From Roseovarius salincola (GTDB taxonomy: Bacteria > Pseudomonadota > Alphaproteobacteria > Rhodobacterales > Rhodobacteraceae), in contig NZ_JAPTNL010000005.1 of the NCBI RefSeq assembly GCF_026891095.1, forward strand, positions 62,001-126,000: 64,000 nt of DNA. The letters are read 5' to 3'. Position 1 is the first letter of the stretch, and every line of letters begins with the position of its first letter. The notes below the pieces were generated by a model. It did no database searches. It was not told the origin of the DNA and saw only the letters and a program-made list of their open reading frames with translations. The translations under genes were made by a program, and so were the position numbers. Shown here one piece after another: positions 42,486-51,253 of this stretch.

Positions 42486-42776
42486 GATCACCCAGCGTTG
42501 CTTCCGGCTGATGCAGGCGGTCGAGGCGCAGGGCAGGGGAATGAACGTGTCGCTTCTGCCAGTGCTGATGCTGCTGATCGCGGGCGTCGCCCACTCGAGC
42601 ACGCCAACCCCCTGGTGCAGGAATGGTTCGAGGCGGTCGAGGTCCCGAAGGGCAAGCGGAGGGAATTGTTCGAGACCGCGGGCCACGCGCCATTCCCGAC
42701 CGAAATTTCGCGTTTCGTAGAGAAATCAGAGGCTTCGGGGCTCACATTTCCGGCTGTGAAAGATGAAAAGAGATGA
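42486..42776 (+). pseudogene. Alpha/beta-hydrolase C-terminal fragment, frameshifted
   Basis: Two overlapping frames together resemble the end of an alpha/beta hydrolase. One frame reads LMQAVEAQGRGMNVSLLPVL then MLLIAGVAH, and another continues ANPLVQEWFEAVEVPKGKRR then ELFETAGHAPF with the catalytic-His motif. The switch is near 42590. The nucleophile elbow and the front half of the gene are absent. It is a relic at the start of the decayed zone. Confidence 0.55.
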
Positions 42777-42900
42777 ACCAGACCAACGTGCCCAATGCCA
42801 TATCATCAGCCTACTGACAGCATACCACTGAAGGTTGGACCAGTTCAGCGTGCGTTCGACGAGGCCAACGGAATCGGTCTTGGCCAGTCCGACCATGAGA

Positions 42901-43749
42901 TCATGGCTGTGCCCCCGGAAATCTGATGTCGATGACGTCCGCGAGGAAGAACGGGAAATAGTCCTCCGTGCCGAACATGTTTCCCGCCTCGATCCGGAAC
43001 GGCAGGCGGTAGCCCCCCACCTCGCGGAAATCCGACATCACAGCGCCGAACGGCTGCAATCTGTGGACCTTTTCGGGGTTGGCATTGCTCCAGCGCTGGA
43101 AGGAGACCTCGACCGGGCGTCCCTCTGGGTTGACAGTGACATCGACGGCCTGCTCGAGCTCCCCATGCGTGATGGTCACCCGGGCGGTGTATTCGTCCAC
43201 AGTCGACCAACTGACGCCAGGTCCGGGCATGAGCGCCGCGGGTGCCCAGATTGCGGTCTCTGCAACATATCGCCCGAAGGCCGAACGCGTATGATCGGGA
43301 TCGCCGCCTTGGCGCGCAACCGGGATCAGTCCGAATACCCGAAATCGCGTCCAGCTGCCGGAATCCGAGCCCGATATGGGCACGCCGCCGCGCATACGCA
43401 TCGCCCAAACGAAACCTTCAGGTGCAGCGAGTATCTGGCGCGCTTCCATCCGCCGATATTTCGGGTCATCCTTGCTCTCAAGGCTGAACTCGCCCGTCAT
43501 CTTGATGACGGCGACCGGTAGAAGCGGTGTTCCCGGCCGGATCGTGTACGCGAAGTATCGTTGGGCAGGTTCGGGCAGGTCGGTCACCATCTCCGGATCG
43601 AAGAGTTCGGGCTCCTCGGGCTGGAGCGCGGCCAACCTGTCCCATTCAGCCCTTTCCGCCCGCAGGTCCAGAACAAGAGATAATGCCAGTCCCAGAAGCC
43701 CAAGCACGAGGCCAAGCAGGATCCCAACGACGATTTTCATTGTGGCCAT
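42901..43749 (-). CDS. Membrane-anchored DUF6544-type protein
   Basis: This 282-residue protein has one N-terminal hydrophobic anchor (IVVGILLGLVLGLLGLALSL) and a soluble extracytoplasmic part with LPEPAQRYFAYTIRPGTPLL, GEFSLESKDDPKYRRMEARQ and YRLPFRIEAGNMFGTEDYF. I recognise the PAQRYFxYxIxPG pattern of the DUF6544/DUF6920 family; its function is unknown. It is full length and reading on the minus strand amid relics, so it may be the only functional gene of this stretch. ATG 43749 or 43740 could be the start. Confidence 0.7.
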   Translation of the reverse strand: MATMKIVVGILLGLVLGLLGLALSLVLDLRAERAEWDRLAALQPEEPELFDPEMVTDLPEPAQRYFAYTIRPGTPLLPVAVIKMTGEFSLESKDDPKYRRMEARQILAAPEGFVWAMRMRGGVPISGSDSGSWTRFRVFGLIPVARQGGDPDHTRSAFGRYVAETAIWAPAALMPGPGVSWSTVDEYTARVTITHGELEQAVDVTVNPEGRPVEVSFQRWSNANPEKVHRLQPFGAVMSDFREVGGYRLPFRIEAGNMFGTEDYFPFFLADVIDIRFPGAQP

Positions 43750-43789
43750 TCACTCCCACCTCTCGGGCCACTATCCATATAGAAGCCTA

Positions 43790-43827
43790 CGATGCGATGA
43801 CTTAGATTAATCTCGATGCGATGACTT
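43790..43827. repeat. 14-bp direct repeat upstream of the DUF6544-type gene
   Basis: CGATGCGATGACTT occurs at 43790-43803 and again at 43814-43827, a spacing of 24 bp, 40-80 bp before the divergent start of the membrane protein gene. It could be a tandem operator or a small duplication scar. Confidence 0.5.
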
Positions 43828-43845
43828 GAGCCAGCATGATCGCAG

Positions 43846-44091
43846 TTAACCAACGTCGGTCGATGCATCAGACACCTCGGCTGTCTGATTCAGGGTCCGG
43901 AGCCGCGCCAGAAATCGGTCCACGTCCTCGTCGTCGAAGACACTATCGGGGCCATCCGGCGTCAGATCCGTGAACGGGCTGTCGTAGAGCAGGCCCCGAT
44001 CAATCACCCCATTCCTGGTCAGGCGCTCGATCACGATGCCGACGCACTCGATCTGATCGGCCGAGGCACCGTCAGAGTTGAACTCTGCGAA
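43846..44091 (-). pseudogene. C-terminal fragment of a type I restriction HsdR subunit
   Basis: About 81 codons from FAEFNSDGASADQIECVGIV, then ERLTRNGVIDRGLLYDSPFT and DLTPDGPDSVF look like the extreme C-terminus of EcoEI-type HsdR proteins. The motor and nuclease domains are missing, and no hsdM or hsdS is nearby. It is the remains of a lost restriction system. Upstream it runs directly into another unrelated fragment. Confidence 0.6.
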
Positions 44092-44106
44092 ATACCCTCG
44101 GGCCTC

Positions 44107-44363
44107 ATTGCATCGTACTGCATGACCGACACATTCAGATCAGACGACAACCGTTGCAAACCAACGATCAGGTCCTCGCCCGCCTGCATCAAAGCCTCGA
44201 TCGGCATCGGGTCCAGGCGTTCCAGCACGAACCACATGTCGCGCGAGTCTTCGGTTATCTGCGTGCGCGGGCCTTGCCGCCAGTTCCAGCGGCGGCAGGT
44301 GACACTGGTGTTGTCGCGCCAGATGACCTCGCCCGGATCGGGTGCGTCAACGACGGGCTGGCC
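44107..44363 (-). pseudogene. Fragment of a B3/B4 tRNA-synthetase-like domain protein
   Basis: Read on the minus strand, the sequence gives GEVIWRDNTSVTCRRWNWRQ, then GPRTQITEDSRDMWFVLERL and DPMPIEALMQAGEDLIVGLQ, typical of stand-alone B3/B4-domain proteins related to PheT. The upstream part is cut by the IS3-type element at 44364, and the downstream part fuses into the HsdR relic around 44100. The gene is dead. Confidence 0.6.
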
Positions 44364-44447
44364 TGTCTGACGTCAGCGCCTTTGGGACAGATTTGAGGTT
44401 TTCGTAACGGAGGATTTCTGGTTCATCGCAGCCACCAAGGAGCGAAG

Positions 44448-44822
44448 ATGAACAAGAAATCCGGAACATCGAAGGACGCGGCCGACAAGCTGGTCACAGG
44501 GATCAAGCGCAAGACGCGCAAACAGTATTCGGCTGAAGAGAAGATCAGGATCGTTCTGGCAGGGCTGCGCGGCGAGGAGAGCATTGCCGCGCTGTGCCGC
44601 CGAGAAGGGATCAGCGAGAGCCTGTATTATACGTGGTCGAAGGAATTCCTTGAAGCGGGCAAGCAACGCCTGGCCGGGGATACTGCCCGCCAGGCGACAT
44701 CGCCTGAGGTCAAGGAACTGCGCTCAGAATCGGCTGCGCTCAAGGAGGTCGTTGCCGATCTGACTCTGGAAAACCGTCTGCTCAAAAAAAGTATGATCGG
44801 GGATGGGGAGTGCGAGGCATGA
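44448..44822 (+). CDS. IS3-family transposase OrfA
   Basis: This 124-residue protein has an HTH_Tnp_1 start (KRKTRKQYSAEEKIRIVLAG; IAALCRREGISESLYYTWSK) and a leucine-rich coiled coil (LRSESAALKEVVADLTLENR). It overlaps orfB by 13 nt in the 0 frame. An A7G run at 44784-44791 is the probable -1 frameshift site for an OrfAB fusion, since the -1 frame is open from there into orfB. Confidence 0.87.
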   Translation: MNKKSGTSKDAADKLVTGIKRKTRKQYSAEEKIRIVLAGLRGEESIAALCRREGISESLYYTWSKEFLEAGKQRLAGDTARQATSPEVKELRSESAALKEVVADLTLENRLLKKSMIGDGECEA

Positions 44823-45799
44823 GGTATCCTGCATCGGAAAAGCTGGAGATCATCCGCAGCGTCGAAGCCTCGCATCTGCCCGCTCGTCAGACGCTGGCCA
44901 TGCTCGGCATCCCACGTACGACCTATTACCGCTGGTATGATCGCTGGTCGGAGGGTGGGCTTGACGCGCTCGAGGACACGCCGCCCCATCCGGGGTCTGT
45001 GTGGAACCGCCTCGCGGATGAGACCCGGGCGGATATCATCGAGTTTGCGCTCGAGCATGAGGAACTGACCCCGCGTGAGCTGGCGGTGAAATATACTGAT
45101 GAGAAGCAGTATTTTGTATCGGAATCATCGGTTTACCGCATCTTGAAGACAGAAGACTTGGTAACAGCTCCGGCGCATATCGTAATGAAGGCAGCCAATG
45201 AGTTCCGGGATAAAACCACGCGCCCCAACGAGCTGTGGCAGACCGACTTTACCTATCTGAAGGTCCTGGGCTGGGGCTGGTTCTACCTCAGTACCATCCT
45301 GGACGATTACAGCCGCTACATCATCTCCTGGAAGCTTTGCACGACGATGAAGGCTGAGGACGTGACCGCCACGCTCGATCTGGCGCTGGAGGCTTCAGGA
45401 TGTGACTGCGCGACCGTTGTCGCCAAGCCAAGACTTCTTAGCGACAACGGCTCGTCTTACATCGCGGGGGACTTGGCGGATTACCTCGACGACAAGGGCA
45501 TGGATCATGTCCGCGGCGCACCCTACCACCCACAGACCCAAGGCAAGATCGAGCGGTGGCACCAGACCATGAAGAACCGTGTCCTGCTCGAGCATTACTT
45601 CCTGCCCGGTGATCTCGAGCGCCAGATTGACGCCTTCGTCGAATACTACAACAACCAACGCTACCACGAGAGCCTTGGAAACCTGACGCCCGTCGATGTC
45701 TACTTCGGCCGCGCTGAGCAAATCCTGAAACAGCGAGAGGAGATCAAACGAAAAACCATGCTCACCCGGCGCTTGCGCCACCAAACTGAAAACGCGTAA
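44810..45799 (+). CDS. IS3-family transposase OrfB (DDE integrase)
   Basis: This 329-residue rve-type integrase has LWQTDFTYLKVLGWGWFYL (first Asp), LLSDNGSSYIAGDLADYL (second Asp) and YHPQTQGKIERWHQTMKNR (Glu), preceded by an HTH (LGIPRTTYYRWYDRW). GTG 44810 or ATG 44819 could start free OrfB; the frame is also open back to the A7G run. All catalytic residues are present, so the element may be active. Confidence 0.88.
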   Translation: MRGMRYPASEKLEIIRSVEASHLPARQTLAMLGIPRTTYYRWYDRWSEGGLDALEDTPPHPGSVWNRLADETRADIIEFALEHEELTPRELAVKYTDEKQYFVSESSVYRILKTEDLVTAPAHIVMKAANEFRDKTTRPNELWQTDFTYLKVLGWGWFYLSTILDDYSRYIISWKLCTTMKAEDVTATLDLALEASGCDCATVVAKPRLLSDNGSSYIAGDLADYLDDKGMDHVRGAPYHPQTQGKIERWHQTMKNRVLLEHYFLPGDLERQIDAFVEYYNNQRYHESLGNLTPVDVYFGRAEQILKQREEIKRKTMLTRRLRHQTENA

Positions 45800-45921
45800 A
45801 CTCAATCAAGGATGAGCCAGAGCCTCCAAACGAAAGCACGCTCTGATGTCCCAAATTATCTGAAGACGCACAATCCTGTCGCCCGACTCGCACAGGATGG
45901 CCCCTAAAACAGGACAAGCGC

Positions 45922-47415
45922 ATGGACGGATCAGCACACTGGACAAGTATAGGTAAGGAACGCGGGCAGGACCCGCTTGCGATGCGAGCCCCGGTGGAAT
46001 TTCTCTATCGTCGGTTGCTGTCCGGATTCAGCACGGTCACCACCCGCCTGCGCTATTACAGTTTCTACTCCTGGTGGCTGACCGAGTACTCGAGAAATGG
46101 CGCCACCGATTCCCGCGCCGATTACGATGACTGGATTCGCCGGGGTGAGGCGCTCTACGCCCTCGCTTCCCTATACAACCCCGAAAATCCGACCACCTCA
46201 TCAGGTGAGCGCGGACTGTCCGGACGAGATTACGCGACTCGAGCCCTTGCCCAAGGCGATGAAATCATCGACTTCGCGTACGAAACAGCCCGGTCCACGC
46301 CGAAGACGGAGCGCTACATCCAGCGCAAGGGTGGTGACTTCTCGCAGGTCTACGCGCCCCAGATGCGCGATATCGGCCTGCTTGACCTCCGCGAGAAACA
46401 GAAGTTCATGGTGCCCACCAAGCAGGGACGAGCGCTCGCGCAGGCATTTGCAGATTCCGTGGGTGCGGCCGGATCAGCCTTTCTTGCGGCAGCCAAGGAC
46501 AGGCGTGTAGACCGGGCAACACTCACTCAGATCGCGATTCTGCGCCCGAGTGCAATCGGAGATGACACCGAGGAGGCTGTCGCTTTGCGCGATCTCCTGC
46601 TGGGCCGCGATCTCGAGGCCGATTTTCACGCGGCGCGGCGCAAGACCCTCCACCTCATCCTTCAAGAGGCCGATCGAGAGACAGACAGAGAACTTTCCCA
46701 AGACAGCCTTCGCTGGTCATGGATGGAAACCATTCCCGACGATAACTCGCCCCTGGGGCAGACCCATGCCTCCTGGCGGCACTTCCAGGCGGGCGACACG
46801 GCCCGGATTGTCTGCGAGTTGCTCCTGCGCGCCGGCCTCGACCATCTTGCAAGACCAGCCGGGTCTCGCACGCTTCCCGAACTCGCCGGTCGCATCGTTG
46901 CCGACGCGCCCGAGATCAGCCTCGAAGCGTATCTCGTCAAACTGGAAGACGCCAATACGGGCATTTCACTCGAAGCTGTCCAGGCACGGGCGTGCGATGG
47001 GACAGCTATCCTCGACGACATCCTGTCTCCCCTCGCGCGGCTGTGGCGCATATGGGGGCAGGATCCCTCTCCACTCCTGGATGACTATCTGCCTCAACCC
47101 CACAGACAGACAGTGGCGACGATCCTGCAATGGATCGCCAGGGAGCGGAACACCTCTGCCGCTACCGCCCTCGCGCTTTTCTGCAAGGACTTCGTGCTTC
47201 GGCGCCACCTTTTCATTGCCGCCCGCAAGCTTCACGGCGGACGCTACACCTATCTCTTCGAGTTCGAAGAAGGGCGGCTCTTCTTTCGAAACTCCTTTGC
47301 GGTCAGCGAAGCGGGTCCGCGCCTCAAGACCGCGCAGATGTTCCTCGATGATGCAGGTCTCATCTGCAAGAAGAAGCTGACGGATCTCGGTCGCGCCGAG
47401 CTGGAGGCGGCATGA
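45922..47415 (+). CDS. Uncharacterised partner protein of the PLD nuclease
   Basis: I do not recognise the family with certainty. The 497-residue protein is soluble. It has an N-terminal region with FLYRRLLSGFSTVTTRLRYY, then SFYSWWLTEYSR, a pattern reminiscent of DUF6361-type proteins that recognise a fixed start segment. A large helical middle and a C-terminal winged-helix-like end (FNSFAV-like FFRNSFAVSEAGPRLKTAQM, then FLDDAGLICKKKLTDLGRAE) follow. It overlaps the PLD gene by 4 nt, so the two are made together. It begins only 50 bp after the IS3 element, with AGGA upstream; the IS may supply its promoter. Confidence 0.65.
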   Translation: MDGSAHWTSIGKERGQDPLAMRAPVEFLYRRLLSGFSTVTTRLRYYSFYSWWLTEYSRNGATDSRADYDDWIRRGEALYALASLYNPENPTTSSGERGLSGRDYATRALAQGDEIIDFAYETARSTPKTERYIQRKGGDFSQVYAPQMRDIGLLDLREKQKFMVPTKQGRALAQAFADSVGAAGSAFLAAAKDRRVDRATLTQIAILRPSAIGDDTEEAVALRDLLLGRDLEADFHAARRKTLHLILQEADRETDRELSQDSLRWSWMETIPDDNSPLGQTHASWRHFQAGDTARIVCELLLRAGLDHLARPAGSRTLPELAGRIVADAPEISLEAYLVKLEDANTGISLEAVQARACDGTAILDDILSPLARLWRIWGQDPSPLLDDYLPQPHRQTVATILQWIARERNTSAATALALFCKDFVLRRHLFIAARKLHGGRYTYLFEFEEGRLFFRNSFAVSEAGPRLKTAQMFLDDAGLICKKKLTDLGRAELEAA

Positions 47416-49823
47416 AGTATTACGCGATGTTGGGCGACAAGGGACACCACGCGACACTCCTGACCAGCTTCGAGATTGCGTCGGATGTGCTCGATAACGT
47501 GGTCTACCCCAAGCTCTCCAGCGGGGGCTCTCGCCTCATTGGTATCATCGGAGACCGGGATCGCGTGAACAGGCATTTCGAAGAGTTCGGGCCGTCTCGC
47601 CTGGCAGGGCAAACCTATCACTTGGCGAAGCGCAAGGTGAACGGGGCCTTTCATCCCAAAATCATCCTCCAGATCGGGAAGAATGGCGGACGGCTTGTCG
47701 TCGCCTCGTCAAATCTCACCAGCGGCGGGATTGCCGGCAACCTGGAGGTTGCCACGCAAATGACGGTCCACCAGGAAGAGACTTGGGCTGCGCCCCTGCT
47801 CAAGGCCTCTCTGGCCTACTTCAGCGCTCACACGGCTGCAGATGATCTCGCGATGTGGCGCATCATCAAGCGGGCGCAGCAGCGCGGCGCCAGCTGGCTC
47901 CAGCAGGCCGAGGCGGCCCGAGAGGTCATCGACCCCGACGGGAACCGGCATGCCTTACTCGTCGAAACCGAGAGCACAGGGGTCGCGGATCAGTTCGTCG
48001 ATTTCACGCAAGCCGACAGTATAGAGAAGCTGGTGATCGTCTCTCCCTTCTGGGACCAGACGCTCGCGGCTGTCTCAAGGCTTCGGGAGAGCCTCGGCAC
48101 CCCAGAGTTGTCGCTCGTTCTCGACCCACGGTATCACGACCTCGATCCCGGCGCTTTCAGCCAGCTGTCGCATGCGGGATTGCATTCCATTGAGGAGCTG
48201 GACGCACGGCACGGACGGCGTTTGCACGCCAAGATGATTGTCGCCTGTGGCCTGAACGCGGACTACGTCCTCTCGGGGTCGGCCAACGCCACGACGGCCG
48301 GTCTATACGGCCGACGCGGCGGCCCAGGGAATGCCGAGGCCTGCCTTGCTCGCACGGAACCTGCGGGGACGGCGCTCCACCGGCTGGGTCTTTCTGTTTG
48401 TCTTTCGGAGACAATCTCGATCGATACCCTGGCGCCACCCATACCAGCACCGGAAACGGAGACCGAGGCCGACGCGCCGGTGCGCGATGGCGGTGCACTC
48501 ACGCTGCAGCACTCCCGGCTTATCTGGGTGCCACCGGACGATTGCGTTCCCGCGACCTGTAGGATCATTCTCGAGGGTAAAGGTGGTACTGCCCTGGAAA
48601 CGCTTACTCCTCGGCGGATCGGAAATACATGGGGCGCAGACATTACGTGCGCAGATGCGCCGCCACTCCGCGGGCGCATCCATCTCTCCGAAACCGAAAC
48701 CAGTGCGATCGTGCCCCTTACGTCGCTCGATAGGCTCGCGCAGAACAGCCTCGATCCCGTATCCCGCGACTACCAGAAACTGCTTGAAGCATTCCGGGAC
48801 CAGGGTGAGCTCGGCGCCGAGATGCTGGATCTGGCCATACAGATCCGCGCGCGCCATGACGCTCACTTCGAGAGCCAGAGGCGAACGGTCAGAAGTGGGC
48901 GGGGCGGCGATAACGGAGACGAAACTCAGGACACTGACGAGAACCCGCCCGGCAACCCGCTCACCGAAGACGAGTTCTACAAGATAGAAACTGAGATCAA
49001 GGCGCTCAAGGACGAAGACGCCCGGTTCGGCCCCTTGGGTGAAACCTACCGCTTCATCAACCGGGTTCTCGGTCTCGGGTTGGACGTACAGGGCCTTGAA
49101 GACCCTGACGATCTCGCCGACCTCGACTCCACCAACGACGACGAGGTTCTTGAGGAGGACGATTACGAGGGCGACCCTGATGGCGGTAACAATGGCGCCG
49201 ATCCTCCACCAGACCCTCCCCCGCAATCGCGACGGCCGCGCACGGCGCGCCGGAGGTTGAATAGTCCTGGCAAGATTCACAAGAACCTGAAGAAGCAGAT
49301 ATTCAGACTGCGCGAAGATCTCACCGAAAAGAGCATCGACCCCATGGACCCCGGTCCTGCGATGCTCTTGCGCCTGGCGATCCTGGCAATCATCGCTGAC
49401 GGCGCACCGGTCGGCTATAGCGCCACGCCCGATCACCCAGTGCCTGCCGAGCCCGGAAAATCCGGGCCGGGATGGATCCGGCTCCTGGGTCTTCTACTCA
49501 GGGATATGGATCACGCGTGGGCGGCGGATCGGTTTCGAGACGAGCCGCCCATGCCTGAGCAACTCGATTGCATGGGTGCGATGGTCTTCGGGGCCACGAT
49601 TGCTCATGAAGGGGCTGCCGCGACCGGTATGAAGTCTGGGATCTCCGATGACCACGAAAAGCTCTGCGCACGGATTACGCGCCGCATCGTGGATGTGGTG
49701 AAGGATCATCCTGCAGCGGCCAAGCGCCTCGAAGAGGCCATGGCCAGTTATGGCGCCGCGCACGCCAGGAGCGAGGCGCGCTATCAGAAGATTGGGGAAG
49801 AAAAAGCTATTGGAGGCCAGTGA
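47412..49823 (+). CDS. Phospholipase-D-type nuclease, candidate defence effector
   Basis: This 803-residue protein has two PLD half-sites. The first is at about residue 78, FHPKIILQIGKNGGRLVVAS then SNLTSGG. The second is at about residue 272, RLHAKMIVACGLNADYVLSG then SANATTAG. Both have His-x-Lys and the Gly/Ser-Asn motif of nuclease-type PLDs (BfiI/NgoFVII class), though the Asp after the Lys is not in the usual place. A long acidic, Pro/Gly-rich linker (~residues 495-615, including LEEDDYEGDPDGGNNG) separates this from a basic helical C-terminus. Cleavage of DNA by paired PLD half-sites is known for the class. With its coupled partner it is a plausible anti-phage module; the helicase usually found beside such nucleases is absent. 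Confidence 0.7.
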   Translation: MKYYAMLGDKGHHATLLTSFEIASDVLDNVVYPKLSSGGSRLIGIIGDRDRVNRHFEEFGPSRLAGQTYHLAKRKVNGAFHPKIILQIGKNGGRLVVASSNLTSGGIAGNLEVATQMTVHQEETWAAPLLKASLAYFSAHTAADDLAMWRIIKRAQQRGASWLQQAEAAREVIDPDGNRHALLVETESTGVADQFVDFTQADSIEKLVIVSPFWDQTLAAVSRLRESLGTPELSLVLDPRYHDLDPGAFSQLSHAGLHSIEELDARHGRRLHAKMIVACGLNADYVLSGSANATTAGLYGRRGGPGNAEACLARTEPAGTALHRLGLSVCLSETISIDTLAPPIPAPETETEADAPVRDGGALTLQHSRLIWVPPDDCVPATCRIILEGKGGTALETLTPRRIGNTWGADITCADAPPLRGRIHLSETETSAIVPLTSLDRLAQNSLDPVSRDYQKLLEAFRDQGELGAEMLDLAIQIRARHDAHFESQRRTVRSGRGGDNGDETQDTDENPPGNPLTEDEFYKIETEIKALKDEDARFGPLGETYRFINRVLGLGLDVQGLEDPDDLADLDSTNDDEVLEEDDYEGDPDGGNNGADPPPDPPPQSRRPRTARRRLNSPGKIHKNLKKQIFRLREDLTEKSIDPMDPGPAMLLRLAILAIIADGAPVGYSATPDHPVPAEPGKSGPGWIRLLGLLLRDMDHAWAADRFRDEPPMPEQLDCMGAMVFGATIAHEGAAATGMKSGISDDHEKLCARITRRIVDVVKDHPAAAKRLEEAMASYGAAHARSEARYQKIGEEKAIGGQ

Positions 49824-50254
49824 AAAGCTTTTTGGGAGCGGTGCCAACGCCTTCCCGGTAGCGCGGTTTTCAGCCTAACGGGTCATTTCTCAGCAGAAAT
49901 CAACAGTTTGAGGACCAAAGACCTTTTCTGAAGACATAAACTGCATCGCTCTGAAGAGTGATCAATTCTTGGCAGCGCGCTGCCTTTCCGCAATGAGTTG
50001 CATGCCTTCTGTCCATTGGACGGTTGTTCCGCGATGCCCAGTCCTCCTTTCTCGAATCCCGAATCTGGTTTTGCGATGTTACAAGGCTCGTGCATGCGTT
50101 TCGTGCCAGTAATCTGGATACGGTTGCGTACAATAGGAAACCAATTCAGGATTTTTTCAAACGAGCGTTCCGTAAGTTACTTATTTGCAATATTTCTCTG
50201 GCGCTTTCTGTTCAAGGGTGTCAGTGCCGCAGACCGTTCCGCAAAGTACGAGGA
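49824..50254. other. Non-coding region before the iteron array
   Basis: This ~430-bp region is richer in A/T than its surroundings and has no convincing reading frame. A 6-bp hairpin (ATTTCT-CAGC-AGAAAT, 49885-49900) follows the PLD gene and may end its transcript. The rest probably forms the leader of the recombinase module or an origin-like region together with the repeats that follow. Confidence 0.4.
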
Positions 50255-50384
50255 GGGTTCTGTTCGTGCATCCCGGGTTCCTGTTCACGCGACCTTGGGT
50301 TCCTGTTCATGCGACATTGGGTTCCCGTTCATGCGACATTGGGTTCCCGTTCACGCGACTTTGGGTTCCTGTTCACGCGACCGC
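50255..50384 (+). repeat. Iteron-like array of 22-bp tandem repeats
   Basis: Five directly adjacent 22-bp units (50275-50296, 50297-50318, 50319-50340, 50341-50362, 50363-50384) share GGGTTCC-Y-GTTCA-Y-GCGAC followed by variable bases, and a degenerate 20-bp unit precedes them at 50255. There are no spacers. The 22-bp period is two helical turns, so a protein would bind every unit on the same face. The array lies 230 bp before the HTH protein gene. Plasmid-type iterons or an operator/recombinase-binding region are the main readings. Confidence 0.85.
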
Positions 50385-50625
50385 AGGCTTATAAGGTTCT
50401 GAAAAGAGGAGCGGAATCGCGGCCCGAATCTATAGAATCTTGAATCCCCAGAAAAGACGGTCGGCGGTGCCGCCGTCGGCATTGTGAAGCGCGGAGAATT
50501 GGCTCGTCGCGTTTGAATGCGTTTCGGCTCTCCTGCTCAGAGGCTGGAGTCTTATCTCGAGTGGGCCGCCAAGATATTCGATGCCGTTTTGGATCGCCGG
50601 AGCCGGAGCCTAATTGCATGCGACC

Positions 50626-51066
50626 ATGCAAGACAAGCCACTCAACCGATTTGATCTGATCCGCTTTTTCAACACGACTGAAAGGGGGCTCCCGCGCATT
50701 CTGCGGGAGCTCGACCTGAGACTCGTCGGTGGAACGACGCGCTGGTCGGTTGTCTGGCGAACGCTCGGGCTTAAAGAAGACCAGGACCCCTCCCAGATCG
50801 ACGACCTGAGGGAACAGCTTCTCAGGGCCGGGGACGTCGCAAGCCTTCTCGGTGTCTCCACCTCCATCATCTATCGGTGGGAGAAGGGAAAACTTCCCAA
50901 GGGTCAGAGGCCCCTTCCCAAGTCCATCGACCTTTCGGACGGGCGAAAGAATTCCCGTGCGAAGCGCTGGCGCAAGGCCGAGGTGCTGGCCTGGCATACC
51001 GGAAAACCTATTCCGCGATACGCCAAAGCCGCTCCAGCCTTCGGCGCACTCATCCCCAACAAATAA
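50626..51066 (+). CDS. Small helix-turn-helix protein of the recombinase module
   Basis: The ~146-residue protein has a MerR/AlpA-like HTH near its middle (LRAGDVASLLGVSTSIIYRW, then EKGKLPKGQRPLPKSIDLSD) and a basic segment (GRKNSRAKRWRKAEVLAWHT). Such proteins act as excisionase or regulator beside recombinases. ATG 50626 is given; a TTG at 50614 has a better-placed GGAG and would add four residues. It lies between the iteron array and the recombinase pair and may bind the repeats. Confidence 0.65.
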   Translation: MQDKPLNRFDLIRFFNTTERGLPRILRELDLRLVGGTTRWSVVWRTLGLKEDQDPSQIDDLREQLLRAGDVASLLGVSTSIIYRWEKGKLPKGQRPLPKSIDLSDGRKNSRAKRWRKAEVLAWHTGKPIPRYAKAAPAFGALIPNK

Positions 51067-51253
51067 GGACGTCAATCCAATGCAGACGACGCCCCCGATA
51101 CACGATTTTCGCCCAACCGACACGGATCACCAGCAAGCGACCGGGATACAAACACCCGGAGGATTTCACCGGCGGTAATCTTCCAGGCGTGTGTATCCAG
51201 ACCGCGTTTTAGCGACTGAAACCGCGTTCTGGTGACACACGAGAGGAAAACAA

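Larger units (their letters stand above)
44364..45872 (+). mobile_element. IS3-family insertion sequence
   Basis: The element is about 1.5 kb. The left end starts TGTCTGACGTCAG...TTTGGGACA, and the right end, inverted, starts TGTGCGTCTTCAG...TTTGGGACA, giving imperfect terminal repeats with TGT tips. Two transposase genes overlap inside it. No clear target duplication is seen at the flanks (GGCC on the left, ATCC on the right), which suggests a later rearrangement or deletion at one side. Confidence 0.8.

Noticed and set aside
45922..47415. 5' truncation of the PLD partner gene by the IS3-type element
   Set aside because: A start codon with AGGA lies 50 bp after the IS end and the N-terminus looks like a natural start, though loss of an upstream gene cannot be excluded.
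50255..50384. CRISPR array
   Set aside because: The 22-bp units abut each other without spacers, and there are no cas genes in the window.
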